In this document: piece by piece, positions 25,601 to 34,114 of the stretch
Numbering within the stretch: the first letter of the stretch is position 1
Layout of the letters: each line of letters begins with the position of its first letter
Source of the DNA: Microbacterium foliorum
GTDB lineage: Bacteria; Actinomycetota; Actinomycetes; Actinomycetales; Microbacteriaceae
Assembly (NCBI RefSeq): GCF_006385575.1
Contig: NZ_CP041040.1
Coordinates: 124,001-188,000, forward strand
Length of the DNA stretch: 64,000 bases
Reading direction: 5' to 3'
Position numbers and translations under genes: made by a program
The notes under the pieces: model-generated
Told to the model about the DNA's origin: nothing
The model's database searches: none
Seen by the model: the letters and a program-made list of their open reading frames with translations, nothing else

Positions 25601-26389
25601 GTGCCTCGCAACCGAATCAGATCTCCCCGGACCCGGCCCGGCGCCGGCCTCCGTCTGGCTCGGGTGCCGGGCTCGCTCTGGCAGGCGCTCGGTGCCGTCC
25701 TGGGGGCGATCGCAGCTGGCGTCATCATCGTCGTCATCGCGACTCTGTTCCTCGTCCCTCGCATCCTCGGGGGAGACAGCCTCACCGTGCTCACCGGTTC
25801 GATGGAGCCCGGCCTCGGGCCCGGCGACGTCGTCGCGGTGCGGGGGATCGCCCCGGAGGAGGTCTGCGAAGACGTCTCGATCGGCGACATCGTGACCTAC
25901 TACCCCACCCCGAACGACCCGGCACTCATCACCCACCGTGTCATCGCCAAGACTGTCGGCAACTACGAGGACGGCACTTCCTGTCGACTCATCCTGCAGG
26001 GCGACGCCAACTCGGCCCCCGACGAGCCCGTCTCTCCCGAGCAGGTGCGTGGCCTGTTCATGTACGGCATTCCCGCCGTGGGCTGGGCGCGGAGCTGGGT
26101 CGAGGACAACAAGATCCTCGTGTTCTCGATCTTCGCCCTCGTGGCAGCGGGGGTCTACGCACTCGATCGGGCACGCCCGCGAACGCGCGTTCGCGCCATA
26201 GCAGGGGCGCTGACTGCGCCGGATACGGCTCCGCCGTCTCCTGACGGGAACCGCGAGCCCGGCGCTGACGCGTCGCTCCGGGCACGAGAACTGGACCTTC
26301 GTGAGCGAGAGCTTGCTCTTCGTGAGCGCGAGATCGCGCTTCTGGAACAGAAATTTCACTCAACTGCAACCGCTTCAACGTCTCCGTGA
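25601..26389 (+). CDS. SipW-type signal peptidase I
   Basis: The GTG at 25601, after AAGGAGAAG, gives 262 residues. A membrane segment lies at about 31-53, the catalytic serine is S67 in LTGSMEPGL, and a histidine (H112 in ITHRVI) replaces the bacterial catalytic lysine, which defines the ER/archaeal/SipW type. A second membrane segment lies near 165-185. The C-terminus has an unusual charged, heptad-like RELxLREREIAL helix. It should cleave the alternate signal peptides of the three neighbouring proteins at the outer face of the membrane. Confidence 0.88.
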   Translation: MPRNRIRSPRTRPGAGLRLARVPGSLWQALGAVLGAIAAGVIIVVIATLFLVPRILGGDSLTVLTGSMEPGLGPGDVVAVRGIAPEEVCEDVSIGDIVTYYPTPNDPALITHRVIAKTVGNYEDGTSCRLILQGDANSAPDEPVSPEQVRGLFMYGIPAVGWARSWVEDNKILVFSIFALVAAGVYALDRARPRTRVRAIAGALTAPDTAPPSPDGNREPGADASLRARELDLRERELALREREIALLEQKFHSTATASTSP

Positions 26390-26400
26390 GAGGAACACCC

Positions 26401-27381
26401 ATGAGTGCCTATATCGACGTCTCCGGCGACAGCTACTCTCTGAGGCAGCCATCGCGACTGGCGCGCGGCGCGCGATTCCTCGGCGCCATCGCCCTGGTGC
26501 TCGCTGTCCTCATCGCGCTGGGGTTGTCCATGGCCCCCGCCAGCGCCACCGTCTTCGGGACTCGCACTCCGACGGAGGAAGCTCCCGGCGGGGCTGCCGG
26601 GGCCGAGACCTACGCCACGGGAACCGCCGGCATCACATCGAGCAACGCCACCCAGGCTGACCTGGTCTCGGGCCGCTGGGATGGGCATACGGTTCACCTG
26701 GACTGGCGAGGCTCCGAATACGCGACTGCCCAGGCGAGCTTCGTGGGCGAGCGTCTGGTGTCGCCAGGAGACCACGTCTCTCGAACCCTGCATGTTCGCA
26801 ACGACGGCCCGTCCGACGGCGTCATGGCTGTCGGTCTCGTGCTGGCGGAGACCGTGCCCGCCCTGGCCGCCAACCCGGAACTCGGCGACCACGTCACGCT
26901 TTTCTGGGACATCGCCGGCGTGAGCGGCTCAGCGCCGTTCTCCGATCTGCTCGCGCTCGACGACGGACGCCCCGAACTCGTGCAGGTGCAGGTGCCGCGC
27001 GATACGGATGTTCCCGTGACGGTCGGCTTCGACGTGCCGGCGGCTCTGACCACTCAGATGAGCGCGAATGCTGAATCGACCGAGCTGCTGTTCGACGTCG
27101 TGGTCCAGCTCGAGGGTGACTCGAGCACGACACCCCCGATCCTTGCGGCGACGGGCGGCAGCGCGGCGATCGCCGCGGCGCTCGTGGCTCTCGCGCTCGG
27201 CATCGCTGCGACAGGGCTGCTCCTGCTGGCCGCTCGCCGTCGCCGTTGCGACGGGTGTGATGACGCGATCGGACGAGGCGCACCCTGGGTCGCTCGGCGC
27301 ACCGCATCCGGTGATCGAGAGACGCTGTGCATCGGATGCGCACCTGCGCCCCTTCGCGCCGCCCTTGCCCTGCCGGCCTAG
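26401..27381 (+). CDS. Surface protein with LAATG sorting-like signal and cytoplasmic Cys4 tail
   Basis: The ATG at 26401, after GAGAGG, gives 326 residues. A hydrophobic signal segment ends near 50 (APASATVFG). A beta-rich extracytoplasmic domain follows, with a segment HVSRTLHVRNDGPSDG like those of the TasA-type partners. LAATG at 248-252, a membrane helix (about 257-277) and RRRR follow, as in class E sortase substrates. Unlike usual sorting signals, about 45 residues remain after the Arg cluster, with C283, C286, C310 and C313 in two CxxC pairs, a possible zinc ribbon. It could be the anchor of the fibre, either sorted or simply membrane-held. Confidence 0.65.
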   Translation: MSAYIDVSGDSYSLRQPSRLARGARFLGAIALVLAVLIALGLSMAPASATVFGTRTPTEEAPGGAAGAETYATGTAGITSSNATQADLVSGRWDGHTVHLDWRGSEYATAQASFVGERLVSPGDHVSRTLHVRNDGPSDGVMAVGLVLAETVPALAANPELGDHVTLFWDIAGVSGSAPFSDLLALDDGRPELVQVQVPRDTDVPVTVGFDVPAALTTQMSANAESTELLFDVVVQLEGDSSTTPPILAATGGSAAIAAALVALALGIAATGLLLLAARRRRCDGCDDAIGRGAPWVARRTASGDRETLCIGCAPAPLRAALALPA

Positions 27382-27479
27382 GACCAAGTCGGTTCGGGAC
27401 GGGCCGTCGAACGGGGCGGGCACGTGCCTTGCCTTGCCTCGTTCTGGCTCGCCGGCTCGGGCGCTCCTAGTCTTGAGGG

Positions 27480-28682
27480 GTGGACTTCCCCTATAGCCGC
27501 CTGCGCCGCCGGCCCGACGTCGAGGCCGATAACCTCCAGGCCTACGACGCGACCGATCTGCTGCTCGTCGAGCGCGCGCTGTCGCTCGGGGTTGATGGGC
27601 GAGAGATCGCGGTCATCGGCGACGAGTACGGTGCGATCACGCTCGCGCTGACCTCGGCCGGACTCGACGGCATACGCGTGCACCAGGACCTGGCGACGGG
27701 GCGTCGCGCGCTCGTCCGCAATGCGGCGGAGCTCGATCTCACCGGATTCTCGTCGCACGAGCTCGATGCGACTCTGCTCGACGGTGCACGACTCGTGCTG
27801 CTGCAGCTGCCCAAGGCGCTCGCAGAGCTCGAGGAGATCGCGGATGCCGTGGCACGCTGGGCCGCGCCCGATGTCGTGCTCGTCGCGGGCGGTCGTGTGA
27901 AGCACATGACGATCGCGCAGAACGAGGTGCTCGGGCGCAGCTTCATGCAGGTGCAGGCCGAGCGCGCGGAGCGCAAGTCGCGGCTGGTCGTGGCATCCGC
28001 TCCCCGGCCGGTGCCGGCAGAGCCGCCGTTCCCTGTGACGGCGCGGCACGACGGCCTGGTGCTCGTCGCGCACGGCGGTGCCTTCGCGGGGGCGCGCCTC
28101 GACATCGGCACGCGCGTGCTGCTCGAGGTGCTCGGCCTCGCCGGTTCACAACTCAGCACGGATGAGCCGGAACGGACGGAGAATGCCCATGAATCGGCCG
28201 ATGCGGCCGATTCATGCTGCGTTGTGAACGGCGAAGAGTCGAGCCCCGCCCCGGTCGTGGTCGATCTGGGCTGTGGCACCGGCGCACTCGCCGCCACATA
28301 TGCCCTCGCGCACCCCGACGCGCGCGTGATCGCGACCGACCGATCCGCCGCAGCCGTTGCTTCGGCACAGGCCACCGTCGCCGTGAACGGTGTCGCCGAA
28401 CGCGTCACGGTCATGCACGACGACGCGGGTTCGGAGCTCGCCGACGCGAGTGCCGACATCGTGCTGCTCAACCCGCCGTTCCACCTCGGCAGCAGTGTGC
28501 ACACCGGAGCCGCGACCCGTCTGTTCGAGGCCGCCGCCCGCGTCCTCCGCCCCGGCGGCGAGCTGTTCACGGTCTTCAACTCGTCACTCGGCTACCGCGC
28601 CGAGCTGACCCGGCTCATCGGCGCGACCGAACAGGTGCATCGCACTCCGAAGTTCACGGTGACGCGCAGCATCCGTCGCTGA
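27480..28682 (+). CDS. RsmC/RlmG-like class I methyltransferase carrying a repeat-derived insert
   Basis: The GTG at 27480 lies 6 bases after TAGTCT, suggesting a leaderless message; 400 residues. The N-terminal 215 residues are a degenerate methyltransferase-like domain, as in RsmC. The C-terminal domain has motif I VVDLGCGTGALA near 261-272 and motif IV NPPFH, the signature of rRNA guanine-N2 methyltransferases, which use S-adenosylmethionine. Residues about 222-250, between the domains, are encoded by a palindromic repeat element (28144-28229) that keeps the frame. Enzyme activity is therefore plausible, since only the linker is lengthened. Confidence 0.8.
   Translation: MDFPYSRLRRRPDVEADNLQAYDATDLLLVERALSLGVDGREIAVIGDEYGAITLALTSAGLDGIRVHQDLATGRRALVRNAAELDLTGFSSHELDATLLDGARLVLLQLPKALAELEEIADAVARWAAPDVVLVAGGRVKHMTIAQNEVLGRSFMQVQAERAERKSRLVVASAPRPVPAEPPFPVTARHDGLVLVAHGGAFAGARLDIGTRVLLEVLGLAGSQLSTDEPERTENAHESADAADSCCVVNGEESSPAPVVVDLGCGTGALAATYALAHPDARVIATDRSAAAVASAQATVAVNGVAERVTVMHDDAGSELADASADIVLLNPPFHLGSSVHTGAATRLFEAAARVLRPGGELFTVFNSSLGYRAELTRLIGATEQVHRTPKFTVTRSIRR
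28144..28229. repeat. Palindromic repeat element inside the methyltransferase gene
   Basis: GTTCACAACTCAGCA (28144-28158) is complementary to TGCTGCGTTGTGAAC (28215-28229) with one mismatch, and an inner palindrome ATGAATCGGCC-5-GGCCGATTCAT (about 28189-28215) nests within. The same arms occur intergenically at 62.6 kb (perfect) and 36.7 kb. Here it has no stop in the coding frame. Confidence 0.85.
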
Positions 28683-29026
28683 CCGCATCCGCGCCACGCC
28701 CGACCGCGCACGCGCGTCCGAAACCCGCGCAATCCCCCGGTCAGCCGCCGAAACTGAACGCCGATAGAATTGCCGGATTTGCCCCTGACCGGCCATTTCG
28801 TTACGTTGGTTGATGGGCCTGACGGCCCGAAGACCAGTCCGCGATCACGTCCTTCTTTCGAATGTGCTGTGCTGCGAAGAGGCGTGGACGTACGGTCGAT
28901 GCTCTATCGCGGTGGATCCGAAATCCGCCGTCCGCGCCGCCACAGCACCATGTCGAAACGGCCGGGAGGATCACCCGGGCGTAACCGAAGCAGGCTCAGC
29001 CCCCGAAGCCGAGCCGCAGGGGAAAC
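28683..29026 (+). promoter_or_regulatory. 344-base leader of the osmolyte importer operon
   Basis: No open gene is seen. Short stems occur: GGGCC-4-GGCCC-type at 28815-28828, CCGGG/CCCGG at 28962-28978 and GGCTC/GAGCC at 28993-29015 just before the ribosome binding site AGGGG. The length suggests a regulated, possibly structured leader. I could not match it to a known riboswitch class. Confidence 0.35.
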
Positions 29027-30361
29027 GTGTCCGAAATCGCTCTTGAAGCGCGCAATCTGTACAAGGTGTTCGGGAAGAATCCGAGCAGTGCCGTCCGTCG
29101 ACTGAAGGCCGGTGAGAGCAGATCCGAGGTCGGCGACGCAGGAACCGCCGCCGTCATCGACGCCAGTTTCACCGTGAACCGGGGCGAGATCTTCGTGATC
29201 ATGGGCCTCTCGGGCTCCGGCAAATCCACCATCATCCGCATGCTCAACGGGCTGCACGAGGCGACAGACGGATCCGTCGTCGTGAACGGCGACCCGATCA
29301 CGGGCATCCCGTCGTCGCGACTGCGTGAGATCCGCCGCGATCGCATCTCGATGGTGTTCCAGCACTTCGCACTGCTGCCGCACCGCACGGTCGCCGCGAA
29401 CGTCGCGTACCCGCTCGAGCTCAAGGGCGTCGGCAAGGACGAGCGGCTGAAGAAGGCCGACGAGATCCTCTCGCTCGTGGGTCTCGAAGGGCAGGCCGAC
29501 AAGCTGCCGTCCGAGCTGTCGGGCGGAATGCAGCAGCGCGTGGGCATCGCCCGTGCGCTCGCCGCCGATTCCGACATCCTGCTCATGGACGAGGCGTTCA
29601 GCGCCCTCGACCCGCTGATCCGCCGCGAGATGCAGGAGCAGCTGCTCGAACTACAGGAGAAGCTGCAGAAGACGATCGTCTTCATCACCCACGACCTCAA
29701 TGAGGCGATGTTCCTCGGCGACCGCATCGCCGTGATGCGCGACGGTCGCATCGTGCAGATCGGCACGCCGGAGGACATCCTGATGGACCCGGCCAACGAC
29801 TACGTCGAGCAGTTCGTGCAGGATGTCGACCGCGCCCGCGTGCTCACGGCCGCGAACGTCATGGAGCGCCCGCGCCCCGTCGTCGCCGACACCGCCGGTC
29901 CGCGCACGGCGCTGCGCCAGATGCGCGACGCGTTCATGTCGGCCACCTACGTCACGGGTCGCGATCGCAAGCTGCTCGGCATCGTCACCGACCGGGATGC
30001 CGTCAAGCTGGTGCGTCAGGGCGTGTCGACGCTCGAGTCGATCATCAAGCCGGTGCCTCAGAGCGTGAGCGAGGACGAGGTCCTCATGAACCTCTTCATC
30101 CCGTCGGTGGAGTCGCCGCTGCCGCTGGCAGTGGTGGATGCCGCGGGGCGCCTGACCGGCGTGATCCCGCGCATCACCCTGCTGGCCGCCCTGGGCCCCG
30201 GCCCCGGAGCCACCGGCGAGCTCACCCTGCCGCTGCTGCCGATGCCGCAGGCCGAGATCGATGCCGTGCTCGACGACGGATGGACCGCCGACCCGCCGGT
30301 CGCTGAGCGAGGAGCGCAGCACCGAGACGAAACGCAGCAGACGACAGAGGAGGTGCGCTGA
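29027..30361 (+). CDS. opuAA: Glycine betaine/proline ABC importer, ATP-binding subunit
   Basis: The GTG at 29027, after AGGGG, gives 444 residues. The N-terminus EARNLYKVFGKNP is typical of OpuAA/ProV. Walker A GLSGSGKST lies near 60-68, the signature LSGGMQQRV near 165, and Walker B ILLMDEAFSALD near 183. From about 275 a pair of CBS modules follows, as in osmosensing OpuA systems. It energises uptake of compatible solutes. The last 25 residues are encoded by a copy of the GTTGAGCGA...GAGACGAAACG repeat family, so the tail is repeat-derived. The stop overlaps the permease ATG. Confidence 0.92.
   Translation: MSEIALEARNLYKVFGKNPSSAVRRLKAGESRSEVGDAGTAAVIDASFTVNRGEIFVIMGLSGSGKSTIIRMLNGLHEATDGSVVVNGDPITGIPSSRLREIRRDRISMVFQHFALLPHRTVAANVAYPLELKGVGKDERLKKADEILSLVGLEGQADKLPSELSGGMQQRVGIARALAADSDILLMDEAFSALDPLIRREMQEQLLELQEKLQKTIVFITHDLNEAMFLGDRIAVMRDGRIVQIGTPEDILMDPANDYVEQFVQDVDRARVLTAANVMERPRPVVADTAGPRTALRQMRDAFMSATYVTGRDRKLLGIVTDRDAVKLVRQGVSTLESIIKPVPQSVSEDEVLMNLFIPSVESPLPLAVVDAAGRLTGVIPRITLLAALGPGPGATGELTLPLLPMPQAEIDAVLDDGWTADPPVAERGAQHRDETQQTTEEVR
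30298..30337 (+). repeat. Repeat-family copy forming the 3' end of opuAA
   Basis: The stretch from about 30298 reads GGTCGCTGAGCGAGGAGC then GCAGCACCGAGACGAAACG, one clear member of the family seen at 32.4, 49.0 and 50.6 kb, here translated as VAERGAQHRDETQ in the C-terminal tail. Confidence 0.7.
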
Positions 30362-31395
30362 TGGATGGTTTCCGCATTCCCCTCGGCAGCTGGATCGCGA
30401 CAGGGGTCGACTGGATCAAGACGAACCTCGACGGCCTGCTCGACGTCATCTCGTTCGTCGTCAGCTTCCTGGTCGACGGGCTCACCCGCGCGCTGCTGAG
30501 CCCGCACTTCGTCGTCATCATCGTGATCGCCGCGTTCATCGCGTGGCTCGTGCGTTCGTGGCAGCTCGCGATCGGCACGGTCATCTCATTCGTGCTCATC
30601 GTGGCCATGGGCCTGTGGGTGCCGGCGATGCAGACGCTCGCCCTGGTGCTCGTCGCCGCGGTGATCGCTGTGCTGATCGCGGTGCCGCTCGGCATCTGGT
30701 CTGCCCGCAACGCCACCGTGCGTGCGGTGCTCAAGCCCGTGCTCGACTTCATGCAGACCATGCCGGCGTTCGTCTACCTGATTCCGGCGATCGTGTTCTT
30801 CAGCATCGGTGTGGTTCCCGGACTCGTCGCGACCGTGATCTTCGCGCTGCCCCCCGGTGTGCGACTGACCGAGCTCGGCATCCGCGGAGTCGACTCCGAG
30901 ACCGTCGAGGCGGGCCAGGCGTTCGGCGCCAAGCCGGGTCAGATCCTGCGCGGCATCCAGCTTCCGCTCGCGATGCCGACCATTCTCGCCGGCGTCAACC
31001 AGGTCATCATGCTCGCGCTGTCGATGGCGGTCATCGCCGGTATGGCGGGTGCTGACGGCCTCGGAAAGATCGTCGTCGAGGCGATCTCGACCATCAACAT
31101 CGCCAAGGGCGTCGAGGCGGGTCTGGGCGTCGTGCTCATCGCCGTCTTCCTCGACCGCGTCACGGCAGCGCTCGGCGACCTGGGCAGCAACCGCTCGTCG
31201 CTGCTCGGCCTGCTGGCGCGTCGTCGCACGCAGAAGCGCCTCGCCGCGGCATCCGCATCGGCATCGGCATCGGCCGACGCTCCGGCATCCGCTCCCGCAT
31301 CGGCTGAGGCAGCCGATGCGAAGGATGCCGCAGACGCGGCCGAGCGACTGAAGGAATCCCCACGTCGCACCGCCGTCGGCGGTGGCGTGCACTGA
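30361..31395 (+). CDS. opuAB: Glycine betaine/proline ABC importer, permease
   Basis: This is a 344-residue protein with its ATG overlapping the upstream stop. Six or more hydrophobic segments are visible, with the binding-protein-dependent permease EAA motif near ETVEAGQAFGAKPGQILRGIQLPLAMP. An N-terminal amphipathic helix (MDGFRIPLGSWIATGVDWIK) matches OpuAB/ProW. The C-terminal 45 residues are an Ala/Ser-rich low-complexity tail (ASASASADAPASAPASAEAA) absent from typical members. It forms the channel of the osmolyte importer with the preceding ATPase and the following lipoprotein. Confidence 0.92.
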   Translation: MDGFRIPLGSWIATGVDWIKTNLDGLLDVISFVVSFLVDGLTRALLSPHFVVIIVIAAFIAWLVRSWQLAIGTVISFVLIVAMGLWVPAMQTLALVLVAAVIAVLIAVPLGIWSARNATVRAVLKPVLDFMQTMPAFVYLIPAIVFFSIGVVPGLVATVIFALPPGVRLTELGIRGVDSETVEAGQAFGAKPGQILRGIQLPLAMPTILAGVNQVIMLALSMAVIAGMAGADGLGKIVVEAISTINIAKGVEAGLGVVLIAVFLDRVTAALGDLGSNRSSLLGLLARRRTQKRLAAASASASASADAPASAPASAEAADAKDAADAAERLKESPRRTAVGGGVH

Positions 31396-31475
31396 CTCAT
31401 CCCTCCCACAAGAGAACACGCAACACAGCAGTACACAGCAACACAGCACATACATACGGAACGAGAGAGATACAC

Positions 31476-32396
31476 ATGAAGAAGAAGCTCCTGACCATCG
31501 CGGCGATCGGCGCCGCAGCGACCCTGACCCTGGCCGGATGCAGCGGTGACGGCACCGGCGGCACCGGTGGCGGCTCGGGCGGCGGCGACACCGGATCGGG
31601 CGACAAGGGCACGATCACGCTGGGCTTCCTGCCCTCGTGGACCGACGGCCTGAGCACCGCCTACCTGCTGCAGGATCAGCTCGAGAAGATCGGCTACACG
31701 GTCGAGATGAAGACGCTGACCGAGGCGGGCCCGCTGTACACCGGACTCGCTCAGGGTGACGTCGACATCTACCCGTCGGCCTGGCCCGAGCTCACTCACG
31801 CCGAGTACATGAAGACCTACGGCGATGACATCGAAGACCTCGGCGCGTACTACGAGAACGCCAAGCTGACGCTCGCGGTTCCCGAGTACTCCGACCTGAA
31901 CTCGATCGAGGATCTCGCGGGCAAGGGCGCCGAGCTCGACGGCAAGATCTTCGGCATCGAGCCGGGCGCCGGCCTCACGGCGCAGACCCAGAAGATGATG
32001 CCCGAGTACGGTCTCGACGGCGAGTACGAGCTCGTCACCTCGTCGACCGCGGCGATGCTCACCGAGCTGAAGTCCGCGACCGACAAGCAGGAGGACATCG
32101 TCGTGACGCTGTGGCGTCCGTTCTGGGCCAACGACGCCTTCCCCGTGAAGGACCTCGAAGACCCCAAGGGCGCCATGGGCGAGGCCGAGGCCCTGCACTT
32201 CCTCGGCACGAAGGGCTTCGCCGAGGAGTACCCCGAGGCGGCTGAGCTGATCGAGCAGATCAAGCTCGACGACGCGCAGTACGGCTCGCTCGAAGACATG
32301 GTCGTGAACGAGTTCGGCGAGGGCAAGGAAGCGGATGCCGTCGACGCGTGGCTCGAAGAGCACGGCGACGACTTCGACTGGGTCGTCACCGAGTAA
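31476..32396 (+). CDS. opuAC: Glycine betaine-binding lipoprotein
   Basis: This is a 306-residue protein with a signal peptide and lipobox LTLAGC (C22), a Gly-rich linker, then the OpuAC-type binding domain (GTITLGFLPSWTDGLSTAYLL, with aromatic residues such as the W in YPSAWPEL and WRPFWAND that could form the betaine cage). It should sit on the outer membrane leaflet and deliver betaine or proline betaine to the permease. An AC-rich 80-base spacer separates it from the permease gene; its long start-site run ACGAGAGAGA supplies the ribosome binding site. A repeat-type terminator follows. Confidence 0.92.
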   Translation: MKKKLLTIAAIGAAATLTLAGCSGDGTGGTGGGSGGGDTGSGDKGTITLGFLPSWTDGLSTAYLLQDQLEKIGYTVEMKTLTEAGPLYTGLAQGDVDIYPSAWPELTHAEYMKTYGDDIEDLGAYYENAKLTLAVPEYSDLNSIEDLAGKGAELDGKIFGIEPGAGLTAQTQKMMPEYGLDGEYELVTSSTAAMLTELKSATDKQEDIVVTLWRPFWANDAFPVKDLEDPKGAMGEAEALHFLGTKGFAEEYPEAAELIEQIKLDDAQYGSLEDMVVNEFGEGKEADAVDAWLEEHGDDFDWVVTE

Positions 32397-32423
32397 GACA
32401 GCACTCAGCTGACCCGACCCCTC

Positions 32424-32500
32424 GGTCGTTGAGCGAAGACGACGGAGTCGACTGAGACGAAACGCGGTACCGATCGTGCATCGGTGCCGCGTTTCGTCTC
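32424..32500. repeat. Long inverted repeat of the GAGACGAAACG family, terminator-like
   Basis: GTCGTTGAGCGAAGACG begins at 32425. GAGACGAAACGCGG (from 32454) through CCGAT pairs with ATCGG through CCGCGTTTCGTCTC (32480-32500): a 21-base arm with two mismatches and a 5-base loop. It follows opuAC and probably terminates it. The rest of the gap up to 32602 shows only the promoter of the next gene. Confidence 0.8.
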
Positions 32501-32602
32501 GCTCGGCTTCGCCGGGCTCGCTCGACGAGCGCCTACGGGTGGCGACGAAGGCGGTGGCGCAACCCCCTCCGCGGCGTGGTGCCGCGAGCGTAGCCTGTGC
32601 TC

Positions 32603-34063
32603 GTGGACGGGTTCGCGGCGGTCGACTTCGGGTTCGCTCGCGAGGTCCTGCAGCGGGGCATCGCGGCGCTGTATCTCGTCGCGTTCCTCTCGACCCTGAA
32701 TCAGTTCCGTGCGCTCCTCGGCGAGCACGGACTGCTGCCGGCGCCGGTGCTGCTGGACTGGATCGGCGAGAAGAGCGAGCGGCGGCGGATGCTGCATCCG
32801 ACCCTCTTCCTCCGCATCCGATACTCCGATCGGCGACTCGCGCTGCTCTGTGGGGCAGGGATCGTCGTGTCGGCGCTGCTCGTGATCGGCGTCCCGCAGT
32901 GGGGGCCGCCGTGGGTGCCGATGCTGTGCTTCCTCGCGCTGTGGTTCGGATACATGTCGGTGGTCAGCATCGGTCAGACCTTCTATTCGTTCGGCTGGGA
33001 GATGCTGCTGCTCGAGGCGGGGTTCCTGGCCGCGTTCCTCGGCTCGAACGACCAGCCGCCGCCGACCGTCGTGATCGTGCTGTTCTGGTGGCTGCTGTTC
33101 CGGGTCGAGTTCGGCGCCGGCATGATCAAGATCCGTGGCGGGCAGGAGTGGCGCGACCTCACGGCCCTGACCTATCACCACGAGACGCAGCCGATGCCGG
33201 GTCCGCTCAGCCGTCAGGCGCATCTGCTGCCCCGGTGGTTCCACCGCGGCGAGGTCGTCGGCAACCACTTCGCGCAGCTGGTGGTGCCCTTCTTCGTGTT
33301 CGCGCCGCTGCTGTCGGCGTGGGTTCCCGGGCCGGTGCCGCAGATCATCGGGGCTGTGGCCGCCGTCATCGTGATCGCGACGCAGGTGTGGCTCGTCGCC
33401 ACCGGCAACTTCGCGTGGCTGAACTGGGTGACGATCGTCATCGCCTTCTCGGCGATCGGGATGCCGGTCGGCGAGCGAGCGGATCCGGACGGGACTCTCT
33501 GGCCCGGCATCCCGTTGTACTGGTTCGTGATCACCACCGCCGTGGGACTGCTCGTCGTGACACTGAGCTGGCCGTCCCTGCGCAATCTGTTCGCGCACCG
33601 TCAGCTGATGAACGCGAGCTTCAACAGGTGGCAGATCGGCAATGCCTACGGAGCGTTCGGCACCGTGACCAAGGAGCGCATCGAGATCGTGGTCGAGGGG
33701 TCGGTCGACGACGACGGGCTGCTGTGGCGTGAGTACGAGTTCAAGGGAAAGCCGGGTGATGTGCGCCGCGTCCCCCGCCAGTTCGCCCCGTACCACCTGC
33801 GACTCGACTGGCTGATGTGGTTCCTGCCTGTCGGGCGCTCACTCGACGACTGGTTCACGGTGTTCCTGCTGCGGCTGCTCGAGGCGGATGCCCCGACGCT
33901 CGCCCTGCTGCGCACCGACCCGTTCGACGGCGAGCAGCCTCGATGGGTGCGAGCGGTGTCGTATCGCTACCGCTTCGCGACGCGGACCGAGCGGCGCTCC
34001 GACGGTGTGGTGTGGGTGCGCACCCGGCGGCGCATCGTGCTGGGGCCGCTCGGGTTGAAGTAG
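32603..34063 (+). CDS. Lipase maturation factor (LMF1) family membrane protein
   Basis: The GTG at 32603 lies 6 bases after TAGCCT and gives 486 residues; a GTG two codons earlier is also possible. About seven hydrophobic segments are followed by a soluble C-terminal domain. LMF motifs are visible: SFGWEMLLLEAGFLAAF, RVEFGAGMIKIRGGQEWRDLTAL, TYHHETQPMPGPLS, RQFAPYHLRLDWLMWF. In animals LMF1 helps fold lipases in the ER; bacterial homologues have no established role, perhaps in assisting secreted enzymes. It is a single-gene unit. Confidence 0.85.
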   Translation: MDGFAAVDFGFAREVLQRGIAALYLVAFLSTLNQFRALLGEHGLLPAPVLLDWIGEKSERRRMLHPTLFLRIRYSDRRLALLCGAGIVVSALLVIGVPQWGPPWVPMLCFLALWFGYMSVVSIGQTFYSFGWEMLLLEAGFLAAFLGSNDQPPPTVVIVLFWWLLFRVEFGAGMIKIRGGQEWRDLTALTYHHETQPMPGPLSRQAHLLPRWFHRGEVVGNHFAQLVVPFFVFAPLLSAWVPGPVPQIIGAVAAVIVIATQVWLVATGNFAWLNWVTIVIAFSAIGMPVGERADPDGTLWPGIPLYWFVITTAVGLLVVTLSWPSLRNLFAHRQLMNASFNRWQIGNAYGAFGTVTKERIEIVVEGSVDDDGLLWREYEFKGKPGDVRRVPRQFAPYHLRLDWLMWFLPVGRSLDDWFTVFLLRLLEADAPTLALLRTDPFDGEQPRWVRAVSYRYRFATRTERRSDGVVWVRTRRRIVLGPLGLK

Positions 34064-34114
34064 GCCGGGTGGCGGCCTCTTCTGTCGGCATCCGTCACTC
34101 TGGCTCACGTCTTC

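Noticed and set aside
28921..29020. c-di-AMP or other known riboswitch before opuAA
   Set aside because: The conserved sequence blocks of the known classes could not be recognised; only short generic stems are visible.
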